Assembly: GCF_010500815.1 (NCBI RefSeq)
Contig: NZ_JAAAMG010000023.1
Span: forward strand, 30,199-94,198
Source of the DNA: Jiella pacifica
GTDB lineage: Bacteria; Pseudomonadota; Alphaproteobacteria; Rhizobiales; Rhizobiaceae
DNA length: 64,000 bases
Direction of reading: 5' to 3'
Of the stretch, positions 34,807 to 44,793 are shown in pieces (the first letter of the stretch is position 1; the number at the start of each line of letters is the position of its first letter). A program made the position numbers and the translations under genes. The notes under the pieces were generated by a model. That model did not search any database. It was given only the letters and a program-made list of their open reading frames with translations, and was not told where the DNA came from.

Positions 34807-36654
34807 TCAGCCTTCGATGTCGGCCTTCAGCATTTCGAGTTCCAGCCATTCGTCCTCGGCCGCGGCGAGGGCGGCGCGCTTGTCTTCGATCAGCTTGGCA
34901 AGCTGTTGGAAGCGCTCGGGCCGCTTGGAAAACAACAGCGGGTCGGCCATCTCGACCTCGGCCTTCCCGATCGCCGCTTCCAGCTCGGCGATGGTCTTCG
35001 GCAGGGTCTCCAGAGCGAATTTCTGCTTGTAGGAAAGTTTTGCGGCATTCGGCTGCCCGGCGGCGGACGAGCCGCTCATGCCGGAGCCGGTCGAACCGGA
35101 AGCCTTTGCGCCCGCTTTTCCACTCGACGGGGCCTTCTGCGGCTTCTTCTCCGCCGCCACCGTCTCCCGCCTCTGGGCCAGCATGTCCGAATAGCCGCCG
35201 GCATATTCGAGCCAGACGCCGTCGCCGCTCGGCGCGATCACCCCCGTCACCGTCCGGTCGAGGAAGTCGCGGTCGTGGGAGACCAGCAGCACCGTCCCCG
35301 GATAGCCGGCGATCAGCTCTTCGAGGAGATCCAGCGTCTCCATGTCGAGATCGTTGGTCGGCTCGTCGAGGACGAGGAGGTTCGCCGGCGTCGCCAGCGT
35401 CTTGGCGAGCAAGAGCCGCGCCCGCTCGCCGCCCGACAGCTGGCCGACGGGCGTGCGGATCTGCTCGGGCTGGAAGAGGAAGTCCTTCAGATAGCCGGCG
35501 ACGTGGCGCGGCTCGCCATTGACCATCACCTGGTCGCCGCGTCCGTCGGTCAGCGCCTCGGCGACGCCGACGTCGTCCCTCAGCGCCGCGCGCTTCTGGT
35601 CGAGGAAGGCGAGGTCGAGATTGGTGCCGAGGCGGATCCTGCCGGTATCGGGCTTCAACTCGCCGATCAGCATCTTCAGGAGCGTCGTCTTGCCGGCGCC
35701 GTTCGGCCCGACGAGGCCGATCCGGTCGCCCCGGGCGATGCGGGTGGAAAAGTCCTTCACCAGCAGTCGGCCGTCATAGGTCTTGGAGATGCCCTCCGCC
35801 TCGATGACCAGTTTGCCGCTTTCCCGCGTCTCGCCCGCCTGCATCACCGCCTGGCCGACGGCGCGCCGCGTATCTCGCCTTTGCTGCCGCATCGCATGCA
35901 ACTCACCGAGGCGGCGCATGTTGCGGGTGCGGCGGGCGGTGACGCCGTAGCGCAGCCAATGCTCCTCGCGGACGATCTTGCGGTCGAGCTTCTGCAGGTC
36001 GCGCTCTTCCTCCTCCAGCACCTTGTCGCGCCAGGCCTCGAAGGCGCCGAAGCCCTCGTCGATGCGCTTCACCCCGCCGCGGTCGAGCCAGACCGTCGCC
36101 CGCGTCACCGTCTGCAGAAAGCGCCGGTCGTGGCTGATGATCACGAGCGCGCTCTTCATCGAGCGAATCTCGTCTTCCAGCCATTCGATGGTCGGCAGGT
36201 CGAGGTGGTTCGTCGGCTCGTCGAGGAGGACGATGTCGGGCTCGGGTGCCAGCGCCTTGGCCAGTGCCGCGCGCCGCGCCTCGCCGCCGGAGAGATTGGC
36301 CGGAACCATGTCTTCCGTCAGGCCGAGGGATTCGATCAGGAAGGTGACGCGGTAGGGATCGTCGGCCGGGCCGAGGCCGTCGGCGACATAGTCGCCGACC
36401 GTCTGGAAACCGCCGAAATCCGGCTCCTGGGCGAGGTAGCGCAGGGTCGTCCCGGGCTTCAGGAAGACCTCGCCGCGGTCGGGCTCGACCTGGCGGGCGG
36501 CAATCTTCAGAAGCGTCGATTTGCCGGAGCCGTTGCGGCCGACCAGCGCGATCCGGTCGCCCGGAAGGACGTTGAGTTCGACGCCGGTAAGCAGCGGTGT
36601 GCCGCCGAAGGTGAGCGCGGCGCCATCGAGGCGCAGAAGGGGAGGGGGTGCCAT
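34807..36654 (-). CDS. ABC-F family ATPase (Uup-like)
   Basis: 615 residues with two ABC domains and no membrane segments. First Walker A GRNGSGKST, second GPNGAGKTT; signatures LSGGEARRAALAKAL and LSGGERARLLLAKTL; a linker between them ('DKVLEEEERDLQKLDRKIVREEHWLRYGVTARRTRNMRR'). The C-terminal coiled-coil tail (about 545-610) is typical of Uup. ABC-F proteins act on ribosomes, and Uup also affects transposon excision and DNA structures. Convergent with the flagellin block; 45 bp downstream of the RND permease, possibly co-transcribed with it. Confidence 0.93.
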   Translation of the reverse strand: MAPPPLLRLDGAALTFGGTPLLTGVELNVLPGDRIALVGRNGSGKSTLLKIAARQVEPDRGEVFLKPGTTLRYLAQEPDFGGFQTVGDYVADGLGPADDPYRVTFLIESLGLTEDMVPANLSGGEARRAALAKALAPEPDIVLLDEPTNHLDLPTIEWLEDEIRSMKSALVIISHDRRFLQTVTRATVWLDRGGVKRIDEGFGAFEAWRDKVLEEEERDLQKLDRKIVREEHWLRYGVTARRTRNMRRLGELHAMRQQRRDTRRAVGQAVMQAGETRESGKLVIEAEGISKTYDGRLLVKDFSTRIARGDRIGLVGPNGAGKTTLLKMLIGELKPDTGRIRLGTNLDLAFLDQKRAALRDDVGVAEALTDGRGDQVMVNGEPRHVAGYLKDFLFQPEQIRTPVGQLSGGERARLLLAKTLATPANLLVLDEPTNDLDMETLDLLEELIAGYPGTVLLVSHDRDFLDRTVTGVIAPSGDGVWLEYAGGYSDMLAQRRETVAAEKKPQKAPSSGKAGAKASGSTGSGMSGSSAAGQPNAAKLSYKQKFALETLPKTIAELEAAIGKAEVEMADPLLFSKRPERFQQLAKLIEDKRAALAAAEDEWLELEMLKADIEG

Positions 36655-36699
36655 CCGCGCCTTCTATCCGGCCGAAGCTCGCCCGGAAAGAGGCTATGG

Positions 36700-39600
36700 C
36701 TATTCGGCGGGCGCCGGATGCCCGCCATGGCCTTCGCGTCCCGCCTCCTCATCCTCCTCCAGCGCATGGCGACGCTCGGCGACCGCGACATCGCGGTGGA
36801 GCTCTGCCGTGCGCTCCGACACCGGCGCGGAAAACCGGCCGAGGAGCAGATAGGCGACCGGCGTGACGTAGAGCGTCGAGAAAGTGGCGAGACCGAGACC
36901 GCCGACGATGACGTAGCCGAGGGCCACCCTGGCCTCGGCCCCGGCGCCTGACGCCAGGACCAGGGGCACGCCGCCGACCACGGTCGCCACCATGGTCATC
37001 ATCACCGGCCGAAGGCGAATGAGGCAGGCCTGCTCGATCGCCTCGCGCAGGGGGATGCCTCTTTCCCGCAATTGATTGGCGAATTCGACGATCAGGATGC
37101 CGTTCTTGGCCATGATCCCGACCAGGAGGACGAGGCCGATCTGGCTGTAGAGATTGAGGCTCATCCCGAAGAAGGAGAGGGCGAAGATCGCGCAGGCGAT
37201 GCCGAGGGGCACCGTGGCGATGATGATGAAGGCCGAGACGAAGCTTTCGAACTGGGCGGCGAGGACGAGGACGATGATGACGAGGGCGAAGCCGAACACG
37301 AGCGCGAGGCCGTTGTTGGTCTCGCTCAACGTGGCCGCTTCCGCCAGCGGGATCAGACGCTGGGTCTGCGGCAGCATGTCTTCGGCGAAGGTCTGTGCGT
37401 CGATCCAGGCATCCTGGATGGCGTAGCCGTCGGGGATCGAGGCGGTGATCGCCACCGCGCGGCTGCGGTTCTCGCGTTCGAGCGAGGGTGCGATCGGCTT
37501 CTCGGTGATCGTCGCGACGGTCGACATCGGCACGATCCGCCCGTCCGAGGCCTTGAGGAAGACGTTCCGGAGGTCACCGGGATCGTTGACCGGATCGCTG
37601 GTGGTGATCAGCCGGATCGGCACTTCCTTGTCGGCGATGTAGGTCTGGCCGATCTCGCGCCCGTCGAGCAGTGCCTGCATGGCGTTGGCGAGGCCGTCGA
37701 TGTCGATGCCGAGGTCGGAGGCGCGAGCCCGGTCGATGACGACGGAAAGCTGCGGCTGGGTGGCGTCGTTGGAAAGCCGCACGGTGCCCCAGCGGCCGTC
37801 CTTCTGCATCGCCTCGACGAGCTTGTCCGCGCTTTCGGAGAGTTCGTCGAAGTTCTGGCCGGCGATGGCGAATTGCAGGCCCTGGCCGCCGCCGCGGATG
37901 CCGAGCGAGTTCGGCTGGATCGCGAAGGCCCGCACACCGGCGATATTCCTCAGCTTGCCGTTGATCTCGCCGACGATCTGCTGCTGCGTGCGGTCGCGCT
38001 CGGCCCAGTCGGCCAGGCTGACGACCATGAAGGCCTGGTTGGCGCCGCCGCGGCCGGTGATGGCGAAGACGTTCTTCGCCTCGCCCGAATCGACATAGGG
38101 CATCAGGATGTCTTCCACCCGCCGCACCTGGGCGTTGGTATAGTCGAGGCTCGCCCCCTGCGGTCCGCTGACGCGCATCAGGACGACGGCGCGGTCCTCC
38201 GACGGGGTGAGTTCCTGCGGCATCGTCGTGAAGACGGTGTAGGCGCTGAACGAGAACAGCGCCGCGGCGGCGACAACGACCACCGGAAAGGTCAGGCAGA
38301 AGCGCAGCGTGACGGCGTAGAAACCGGCGAGGCGGGCCCCCACCCAGCGGATCGCCCGGGCGAAGATGCCCGGCTTCGCTTCGTCCTCGCGGGCCTTCAG
38401 GAAGGTCGCCGCCAGCATCGGGCAGAGGGTGAGGGCGATGAAGGAGGAAATGACCACGGCCGCGGCGAGGACGTAGCCGAACTCCTTGAACAGCCCCCCC
38501 GCCTGACCGGGGAGAAAGGAGATCGGCACGAAGACGGCGGCGAGCGTCGCGGTCGTCGAGACCACGGCGAAGAACATCTCGCGGGCGCCGATGACGGCCG
38601 CGGCCCTGGGCTTGGCCCCCATGTCGCGCCAGCGCACGATGTTTTCCAGAACGATGATGGCGTCGTCGACCACGAGGCCGGTCGCCAGGACGAGGGCGAG
38701 CAGGGTCAGGATATTGACCGAAAAGCCCATGACGTAAATGAAGCTGACGACGCCGATGAGGGCAATCGGCATGGTGACGGCGGGAATGAACGTCGCCCGG
38801 AAATTCAACAGGAACAGGAAGATCACCGCGACGACGATGACGACGGCGAGCCCGATGGCGAGTTCGACCTCGTGCAGCGCGCCGTTGATGAAGGTCGCGT
38901 CGTCGCTCGTCACCTCGACATGGACGCCGTCGGGAACGGTGCGGTTGAGATTGGCGACCTCGCGGCGGACGCCCTCGGAAATGTCGAGGGTGGAAGAGCC
39001 GGCCTGGCGCACGACGCCGAGGCCGATGCCGGTCTCGCCGTTGCGCCTGAGCTGCGAGGCGGCCTCGTCCGGGCCGAACCGCACGGATGCGACGTCGCCG
39101 ATCTGCGTGCGGTCGTCGAGATAGATCGCCTCGAATTCCTGCGGCGAGTTGACGTTGGCATCCGCCCGGACGATCAGCTGCTGGCTCGGCGAAGCCAGCG
39201 ATCCGGCGGGAACGTCCATCGCGGCGTTCTGCAGCGCCGTCGCGACGTTGCCGAGGGTCAGGCCTCGGGTCGCCAGCTTGTCGGGATCGATGTCGACATA
39301 GATCAGCTTCTCGCGTTCGCCGTAGACCTGCAGGTCGGCGACGCCGTCGACGGCGGCGAGTTGGTCGGCGATGCGATCCTCGACGAGAGTCGTCAGATCC
39401 TCGATCTTCATGTTCTTGGCGGTGACGGCGAGGCGCATGATCGCCTGGGCGTCGGCGTCGGCCTTGACGATGCGCGGCTCGTCGGCGCCTTCGGGAAGCT
39501 GGTTGGAGATCCGGCTGACGGCATCGCGCACGTCGCTCGCCGCGACGTTGAGGTCGGTGGCGTCGGAGAACTCGATGGTGACCCGGGCGTCGCCGAATTC

Positions 39601-39882
39601 CGACTGGGATGAGATCGACTCGATGCCGGTGACCCGGGCGACGGCGCTCTCGATCTGGCTGGTGATCTGGCGATCGATCGTCTCCGGGCTCGCTCCGTCG
39701 AAATTGACGGAAACGGTGATCACCGGCCGGTCGACATTCGGCAGTTCGCGGATTTCGACGGCGTTGAGGGCTGCGAGACCGGCGACGACGATCAGGAGAT
39801 TTAGGACGATGGTGAAGACCGGCCGCCGGATGAACAGGCTGGTGAAGGCGGTCAGGCCGTCGATCGGCGCGTCGGGCTTCAC
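36700..39882 (-). CDS. RND efflux permease (HAE1 family)
   Basis: 1060 residues. Starts 'LFIRRPVFTIVLNLLIVVAGLAALN'. It has the classic RND two-half layout with 12 membrane helices, the TM4 proton-relay Asp pair in 'ATGLVVDDAIIVLENIVRW', and 'PISFLPGQAGGLFKEFGYVLAAAVVISSFIALTLCPMLAA'. It exports hydrophobic drugs, detergents or metabolites using the proton gradient. Its start overlaps the adaptor stop by 4 bp. No outer-membrane factor (TolC) gene adjoins. Confidence 0.95.
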   Translation of the reverse strand: MKPDAPIDGLTAFTSLFIRRPVFTIVLNLLIVVAGLAALNAVEIRELPNVDRPVITVSVNFDGASPETIDRQITSQIESAVARVTGIESISSQSEFGDARVTIEFSDATDLNVAASDVRDAVSRISNQLPEGADEPRIVKADADAQAIMRLAVTAKNMKIEDLTTLVEDRIADQLAAVDGVADLQVYGEREKLIYVDIDPDKLATRGLTLGNVATALQNAAMDVPAGSLASPSQQLIVRADANVNSPQEFEAIYLDDRTQIGDVASVRFGPDEAASQLRRNGETGIGLGVVRQAGSSTLDISEGVRREVANLNRTVPDGVHVEVTSDDATFINGALHEVELAIGLAVVIVVAVIFLFLLNFRATFIPAVTMPIALIGVVSFIYVMGFSVNILTLLALVLATGLVVDDAIIVLENIVRWRDMGAKPRAAAVIGAREMFFAVVSTTATLAAVFVPISFLPGQAGGLFKEFGYVLAAAVVISSFIALTLCPMLAATFLKAREDEAKPGIFARAIRWVGARLAGFYAVTLRFCLTFPVVVVAAAALFSFSAYTVFTTMPQELTPSEDRAVVLMRVSGPQGASLDYTNAQVRRVEDILMPYVDSGEAKNVFAITGRGGANQAFMVVSLADWAERDRTQQQIVGEINGKLRNIAGVRAFAIQPNSLGIRGGGQGLQFAIAGQNFDELSESADKLVEAMQKDGRWGTVRLSNDATQPQLSVVIDRARASDLGIDIDGLANAMQALLDGREIGQTYIADKEVPIRLITTSDPVNDPGDLRNVFLKASDGRIVPMSTVATITEKPIAPSLERENRSRAVAITASIPDGYAIQDAWIDAQTFAEDMLPQTQRLIPLAEAATLSETNNGLALVFGFALVIIVLVLAAQFESFVSAFIIIATVPLGIACAIFALSFFGMSLNLYSQIGLVLLVGIMAKNGILIVEFANQLRERGIPLREAIEQACLIRLRPVMMTMVATVVGGVPLVLASGAGAEARVALGYVIVGGLGLATFSTLYVTPVAYLLLGRFSAPVSERTAELHRDVAVAERRHALEEDEEAGREGHGGHPAPAE

Positions 39883-41288
39883 CGGCCGGTCTCCTTGCCG
39901 CCGGACGCGGCGGCGGGGGAGGTTTCGCCGGGCGTCGACGGCGATCCGGGCGGGGCCGGCGGCGGAGCGGACATTTCCCTCGCGACGGCCGAGCCGATGA
40001 GGCCGGCCTGGCGGTTCGCCGCAGCATCCGCCTGCGAACGCCGCTCACGCGCGGTGCCAGCCGTGCCGGTGTCCGAACCCGGCGATGCGCCGCTGGCGAC
40101 CGGCGATGCGCCGCTGGCGACCGGCGAGGCGCGATCCTCCGGGCCGGTTCGGACCTCGATGCCGGGGCGCATCGACTGGAGGCCCTCCACCACGACGGCG
40201 TCGCCGGCTGCAAGGTCGCTCGAGGAGACGAGGACCCTGTCGATGTTGCGCTCGATGATCGAGATCTGCGCCTTGACGGCCTTGCCGTCGACGATCTTCC
40301 AGACGATCGGTCCGGTCCGCTCCCAGACCACCGAAAGGGGGTCGACCGAGAGGAATTCCTTGCCTTCAAGGGAGAGCGACACCGCAAAGGACATGCCGGG
40401 CCGCAGCGTATCGTCCCCGTTGTCCACCAGCGCTTCTGTACGAAGCGTCCGGCTCGCCTCGTCGAGGCGGCTGTCGATCGCGCTGATGCGGCCCTTGAAC
40501 ACCGCTCCCGGCTGGGCGGTCGGAACCGCATGGACCGGCGCATCCCGCTTCAGTTCGGCGACGAAGCTCTCGGGGGTGTAGAAGACCACCTTTATCTCGG
40601 CGCGGTCGTCGACCGTGGCGATCGCGGTCTGGGAGCCGACGAGATCGCCCGTGTCGACGGAGAGGATTCCGATCCGCCCGGCGATCGGCGCCCGCACGGT
40701 GCGCTTTTCCAAGGCGATCTCGGCGGTGCGAAGGTCGAGCCGCGCATTGTCGCGCTCGCGGATGACGTCGTTCACCTCGACGCTGGAAATGGTGCGCGAC
40801 TGCTGCAGCCGCTGGTAGCGGGTGAGCTTCTCGTTGGCCGCGTCGATGGCGATCCGGGCTCTTGCGACGGCGAGTTCTTCCGACGAATGCTCCAGAACGA
40901 CGAGCGGGTCGCCGGCCGCCACCTCGTCGCCCGAGCGCACGGCGACGGTCTCGATCACGCCGGTCGTATTGTCGGGATAGACCGTGACGGAGCGCGCCGC
41001 CTCGCCGGTGCCGATGGCGCGCATTTCCGTGCGGGTGCGGCCGGTCTCGACGGGATTGACCACGACGAGCTGCGGGCCGCCGCCGCGCGAGCGCCCGGCC
41101 GTCGCCGTCGCCGCCGGAGTTTCGCTGCCCTCCGGAGCAAGCCATGCGATCGCCTCGCGCACCGGGCCCGGCATCGGCAGGCCGGACGAGAGCAGTGCCT
41201 GCCCGGCAGAGGGATCGATCTTCACATAGGCGGCCGCCATCAGCACCAGCACGACCAGGGTGACGAGGATTTGCCGGATGATGGCCAT
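39879..41288 (-). CDS. RND efflux periplasmic adaptor subunit
   Basis: 469 residues. One N-terminal membrane helix (IRQILVTLVVLVLMAAAYVKI), a lipoyl half-domain ('VETVAVRSGDEVAAGDPLVVLEHSSEE'), an alpha-hairpin ('ARIAIDAANEKLTRYQRLQQSRTISSVEVNDV'), a second lipoyl half ('APIAGRIGILSVDTGDLV') and beta domains. The C-terminal tail is low-complexity with a short tandem repeat (SPVASGA twice, DNA at about 40081-40128). It bridges the permease to an outer-membrane channel. First gene of the minus-strand pump operon. Confidence 0.93.
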   Translation of the reverse strand: MAIIRQILVTLVVLVLMAAAYVKIDPSAGQALLSSGLPMPGPVREAIAWLAPEGSETPAATATAGRSRGGGPQLVVVNPVETGRTRTEMRAIGTGEAARSVTVYPDNTTGVIETVAVRSGDEVAAGDPLVVLEHSSEELAVARARIAIDAANEKLTRYQRLQQSRTISSVEVNDVIRERDNARLDLRTAEIALEKRTVRAPIAGRIGILSVDTGDLVGSQTAIATVDDRAEIKVVFYTPESFVAELKRDAPVHAVPTAQPGAVFKGRISAIDSRLDEASRTLRTEALVDNGDDTLRPGMSFAVSLSLEGKEFLSVDPLSVVWERTGPIVWKIVDGKAVKAQISIIERNIDRVLVSSSDLAAGDAVVVEGLQSMRPGIEVRTGPEDRASPVASGASPVASGASPGSDTGTAGTARERRSQADAAANRQAGLIGSAVAREMSAPPPAPPGSPSTPGETSPAAASGGKETGR

Positions 41289-41454
41289 GCGTGGCGGGTC
41301 TCCGAATTTCGGTTGCGCGACTGCTCGCGGATCATCTCACGAGCATATTGGACAATCCGGCAGATTTACTTGCAACACGTAACGAATTGTAATTGGGGGG
41401 AGCGATCGCAGCTCCCGCATCGCGATCTGCGGCGCATCCGGGACCCTCTTCTCG

Positions 41455-41484
41455 CAAAAAAGGGCCCGCCATGCAGCGGGCCCT
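41455..41484 (-). terminator. Terminator of PRC-barrel gene
   Basis: On the minus strand, AGGGCCCGC (41484-41476) pairs with GCGGGCCCT (41469-41461) across a 6-nt loop and is followed by six Ts (41460-41455). It lies 33 bp after the PRC-barrel stop codon. Confidence 0.9.
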
Positions 41485-41517
41485 CCAATCATTTTGTCGT
41501 GCGAAAGAGTTGCGCGG

Positions 41518-43206
41518 TCAGTTTGCCGGCTGAGCCGCACCCTCGGCCGGCTGGCTCGCCGCGCCGGACTGGTTCGACATCGTCGCGCCGGTGTCGGCAC
41601 CACCCTCGAGCCGCATGGAGTCGCGGTTCTCGGCGTAGGTGTCCTTGTTGTACTCGGGCGCGTTGTTCAGCTGGTCCTCGGTGAACTGGGTGTAGAGGTA
41701 CAGCTTGCCGTCCTGGTCCCGCATGAAGTTCAGATTGTCCATGCCGAGCGCCACCGGCTTCTCGCCGATGCCGAGGAAGCCGCCGACGTCGACGATCACG
41801 GCATCGACCCGGCCGTCGGCATTCAGCGCGATGTCGCCGATGTCGCCGACACTCTCGTCGTTCGGACCGTAGACGGTGGTGCCCATCAGGTCGTCGGCCG
41901 TGAGCGTCGCATCGTCCTGAACCTCAGTCAGACCCTGGCGCTGGCTGCCACCGGTCGAAGCCGTCGTGGTCGCGTCGCCCTGAGTATTCATGGTGTTCTG
42001 CGCGGTCTGTTCCGCCTGATCACCGGCATTGTCCATGGCCTGACCGGTGTTCTGAGCGGTCTGCTCGGCCTGGTTGCCGGCCGTCGACATCGCCGAACCT
42101 GCGGCCGCACCAGCCGCTGCGCCCGTGGTCGTCGCGGCCGTCTGGTCGTTCTGCGCCGCCGGCTGCGTGCCGTCGTTCGCGGCCATCTGGTCGGCCGGCT
42201 TCTCGTCGTCGAACTCCGGAGCCTGGGTCAGCGCGTCCTTGTCGAGCGCGGCGGTGATGCGCGGCTCGTCGTCGCCGTTGCGGGTCATGTTCAACTGGTC
42301 GAACGGAACCGCGACGTCTTTCTCGCCGATGCCGAGGAAGCCGCCGACGCCGAGGACTGCCGCATCGACCTGCCCGGACGAAGCGAGGACGAGGTCCTTC
42401 ACGTCGCCGATGTCGCTGGCGTCATCGCCTGGGCCGGAATAGATCTCGCTGCCGATCAGGTTCTGGGTGAGATACTGGTCGGAGCCGACGGTGGCCGGAT
42501 ATTCGGTCGAATTCGCGTCGGCCGCGGAAGCCTGACGATCGGTCTTGCCCGCCGCCATGTTGGCGCTGTCGTTCGCGGCCATCGACTGGTCCGCGGAACC
42601 GTCAGCCGGCTGGGCCGCCATCTGGTCGCCGGAGGCGCCAGCATTGCCGGTGGCCATGGTCGAGCCGTCGGCCGGCTGCATGGCGCCGGTGTCGGTCGAA
42701 GCCTGCTGCTGCGCGGCCTGCTGCTCGTCACGGGTCTGGAACGTCGGGGCGCTGGCGAGCTCGTTCATGTCGCCCTTCAGAACGGCGCGGGGCTCGTTGT
42801 CCTGGCCCATCGTCCAACCGATCTTCTGGAAGGGGATGGCGACGACCTTGGACTCGTCGTTGACCGTGGCGTCGACGATCGCCGCGACGACCTTACCGTC
42901 GCTGCCGACGAGGAAGTTCTGGATGTCGCCGATCGACTGGGCATCCTCGCCTTCGCCGTCATAGAGGCTCTTGCCGTTGAGATTGGAGGCAAGATACTGA
43001 TCGGTCGAGAGCTTGGTGAGGAAATTGCCGGAGGCGGCAGCCTGGCTGTCGCCGGACATGGCCTGTCCGCTCGACATCGCGTCGCCGGTCGTTTGCGAGG
43101 CTGCTGGTGCCTGGGCCGGCTGGCCAGTGGTGGCCGCGTCCTGGGCCAGGGCCGGCGCGGTCAAGAATGCGGCGATTGCCGTCGTTGCGAGAAGCTTGCG
43201 GATCAT
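41518..43206 (-). CDS. Secreted protein with three PRC-barrel modules
   Basis: 562 residues with a signal peptide (MIRKLLATTAIAAFLTAPALAQ). Three PRC-barrel-like repeats begin near residues 50, 250 and 440. Each has 'G-x-x-(V/I)-Y-G' and 'D-IGD-(I/V)' followed by 'V-D-A-V-(I/V)-(V/L)-(D/G)-V-G-G-F-L-G-I-G-E-K', clearest in modules 2 and 3. They are joined by Gln/Ala/Asp/Met-rich linkers. PRC-barrel proteins of this type are frequent stress-induced periplasmic proteins in Rhizobiales; their molecular role is unsettled. A predicted EcfG promoter lies 87 bp upstream. Confidence 0.87.
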   Translation of the reverse strand: MIRKLLATTAIAAFLTAPALAQDAATTGQPAQAPAASQTTGDAMSSGQAMSGDSQAAASGNFLTKLSTDQYLASNLNGKSLYDGEGEDAQSIGDIQNFLVGSDGKVVAAIVDATVNDESKVVAIPFQKIGWTMGQDNEPRAVLKGDMNELASAPTFQTRDEQQAAQQQASTDTGAMQPADGSTMATGNAGASGDQMAAQPADGSADQSMAANDSANMAAGKTDRQASAADANSTEYPATVGSDQYLTQNLIGSEIYSGPGDDASDIGDVKDLVLASSGQVDAAVLGVGGFLGIGEKDVAVPFDQLNMTRNGDDEPRITAALDKDALTQAPEFDDEKPADQMAANDGTQPAAQNDQTAATTTGAAAGAAAGSAMSTAGNQAEQTAQNTGQAMDNAGDQAEQTAQNTMNTQGDATTTASTGGSQRQGLTEVQDDATLTADDLMGTTVYGPNDESVGDIGDIALNADGRVDAVIVDVGGFLGIGEKPVALGMDNLNFMRDQDGKLYLYTQFTEDQLNNAPEYNKDTYAENRDSMRLEGGADTGATMSNQSGAASQPAEGAAQPAN

Positions 43207-43292
43207 CGTGAAAACCTTCGTCTATATTAGAGATAGACAGGCGCATGGGGCTCGTCGGGACGACAGAGCCTGCGCCGTGTGGATGGCTGGAT

Positions 43293-43317
43293 AACTGGCC
43301 ATCCACCGAAAGGTTCC
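43293..43317 (-). promoter_or_regulatory. Predicted EcfG promoter of the PRC-barrel gene
   Basis: Minus strand: GGAAC (43317-43313), a 16-nt spacer, then AGTT (43296-43293). One mismatch to the GGAAC-N16-CGTT consensus. It starts about 87-110 bp before the PRC-barrel ATG. Confidence 0.6.
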
Positions 43318-43367
43318 AGAAAGTCCGCCGTTTCCGGCGGATCTTTCGCATCGGTCGCAGCGCCCGA

Positions 43368-43532
43368 TCAGGCGATGATGATCACGCCGAACAATAGCAG
43401 AAGCAGCAGGCCGGCAAGCACGATGAAGATGAGGATCTTGGCGATTCCTGCCGAGACTCCGGCGATGCCACGGAAGCCGAGAAGACTGGCAATCGCGGCG
43501 ACGATCAAGAGAATGATAATCCATTCGATCAT
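43368..43532 (-). CDS. DUF1328-family small membrane protein
   Basis: 54 residues from the ATG at 43532 with a strong AAGGAG. Two hydrophobic helices around a glycine-rich turn: 'IEWIIILLIVAAIASLLGFRGIAGVSAGIAKILIFIVLAGLLLLLLFG', a classic DUF1328 (YtjA-like) sequence. These small proteins are commonly stress-induced, with no known function. It lies within the stress-associated block. No GGAAC element was found directly upstream. Confidence 0.9.
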   Translation of the reverse strand: MIEWIIILLIVAAIASLLGFRGIAGVSAGIAKILIFIVLAGLLLLLLFGVIIIA

Positions 43533-43821
43533 TACGAACTCCTTAGAAATCGCTCCAGCACGAGACGACGCCGGTCGTCCCCGTTCGCCCATCTAGGGCC
43601 CATCGCGGCCATGAGGATGGAGAATGTCGGGAAAGCGCGCGAATATCGGCCGGCTCGGCGATCATCGAAGAGGCTATCGGCACGGTGCGGCGTCCGACCT
43701 TCCGAGCGTCGATGTTTCCCTCCCCGCCGCGCGTCGCCGTCGACATTCGACGGAGAATGCCTAGTTCAAGGGCTCGAACGCACGCATGCGCGGCGTCTGC
43801 AGTTGGATGGTTTCTTTCCCG

Positions 43822-44793
43822 ATGCGAATATTGGCGCTTCTGAATGGTGATGGCGGCACCCTCAAGACGACGGATCTCGACTGGCTGTCGGAGCTGATCG
43901 AGGACGAGTTCGCCGTCCATGGCCATGGCATCACGGTGGAGGTCTGCGCCGGCAAGGACATCGTCGCGGCGATCGAGCAGGCAGCCAAGCGCGACGACGT
44001 CGACGTGCTTCTGGTCGGCGGCGGGGACGGAACCGTGTCTGCGGCGGCATCGGCGGTGTTCGGCACCGATACGGCGCTCGCCATCCTGCCGGCAGGAACG
44101 ATGAACCTCTTTGCCCGGACGCTGCAGATCCCGTTGAATTTGGAAGCCGCGGTCAAGGCGCTCGCCGGCGGGAGGATCACCAAGGTCGACGTCGCCACCG
44201 TCAACGGCAAGCCCTTCGTCCACCAGTTCGCCGCCGGCCTCCACGCCAGGATGGTGCGCTTCCGCGAAAAGATCACCTACCGCTCCCGGATCGGCAAGAT
44301 ATGGGCGACGACGCGGGCCATCGCGCTCGCCTTCCGCAAACTGCCCAAGGTCGAGATCCTGATCAAGGTCGACGGCCGCACCGAGCGGCTGCTGTGTTCG
44401 GCGATCGCGATCTCCAACAATCTCTACGGGCCGGATCACGTGCCGTTCGCCGACAACCCGAAAGGCGGGGTACTCGGCGTCTACATCTGCACCGAACGCA
44501 ACATCAACAAGGTCGCCAAGCTGACGCTCGACATCCTGACCGGGAGGTGGCGCGGCAACGCCTCGCTCGTGGTCAAGACGGCCAAGCACGTGCAGCTGGC
44601 GCATCGCGGCAAGCCGCGCTCCAACCGCGCGGTCCGCGACGGCGAGCTGGAACTCCTGGACGATCTTTCCGAGGTCGAACTCCACCCACTCGGCCTCAGC
44701 GTCCTCGTACCGGCAGAGGCGACCTATCTGGAGCACCCGGTGACGGAGAAGGGAAAAGCGGCGTCGCCGCCGGCCGAGGCCGAGGCGCGATGA
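43822..44793 (+). CDS. Diacylglycerol/lipid kinase family protein
   Basis: 323 residues from the ATG at 43822 (MRILALLNGDGG). The catalytic loop LLVGGGDGTVSAAAS and the 'PAGTMNLFAR' motif identify the LCB5/YegS/diacylglycerol kinase catalytic domain. The C-terminal beta domain follows. A soluble enzyme phosphorylating a lipid at the membrane face; the substrate is undefined. Plus-strand gene between two minus-strand stress genes. A longer frame from 43786 lacks family similarity. Confidence 0.88.
   Translation: MRILALLNGDGGTLKTTDLDWLSELIEDEFAVHGHGITVEVCAGKDIVAAIEQAAKRDDVDVLLVGGGDGTVSAAASAVFGTDTALAILPAGTMNLFARTLQIPLNLEAAVKALAGGRITKVDVATVNGKPFVHQFAAGLHARMVRFREKITYRSRIGKIWATTRAIALAFRKLPKVEILIKVDGRTERLLCSAIAISNNLYGPDHVPFADNPKGGVLGVYICTERNINKVAKLTLDILTGRWRGNASLVVKTAKHVQLAHRGKPRSNRAVRDGELELLDDLSEVELHPLGLSVLVPAEATYLEHPVTEKGKAASPPAEAEAR

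Noticed and set aside
37072..39612. 846-codon plus-strand open frame opposite the RND permease
   Set aside because: G+C-rich antisense shadow with Asp/Arg/His-rich nonsense composition; the minus strand encodes a clear RND pump.
40081..40128. Short tandem repeat in the RND adaptor gene as a regulatory repeat
   Set aside because: In-frame coding repeat in a disordered C-terminal tail; simple slippage explains it.
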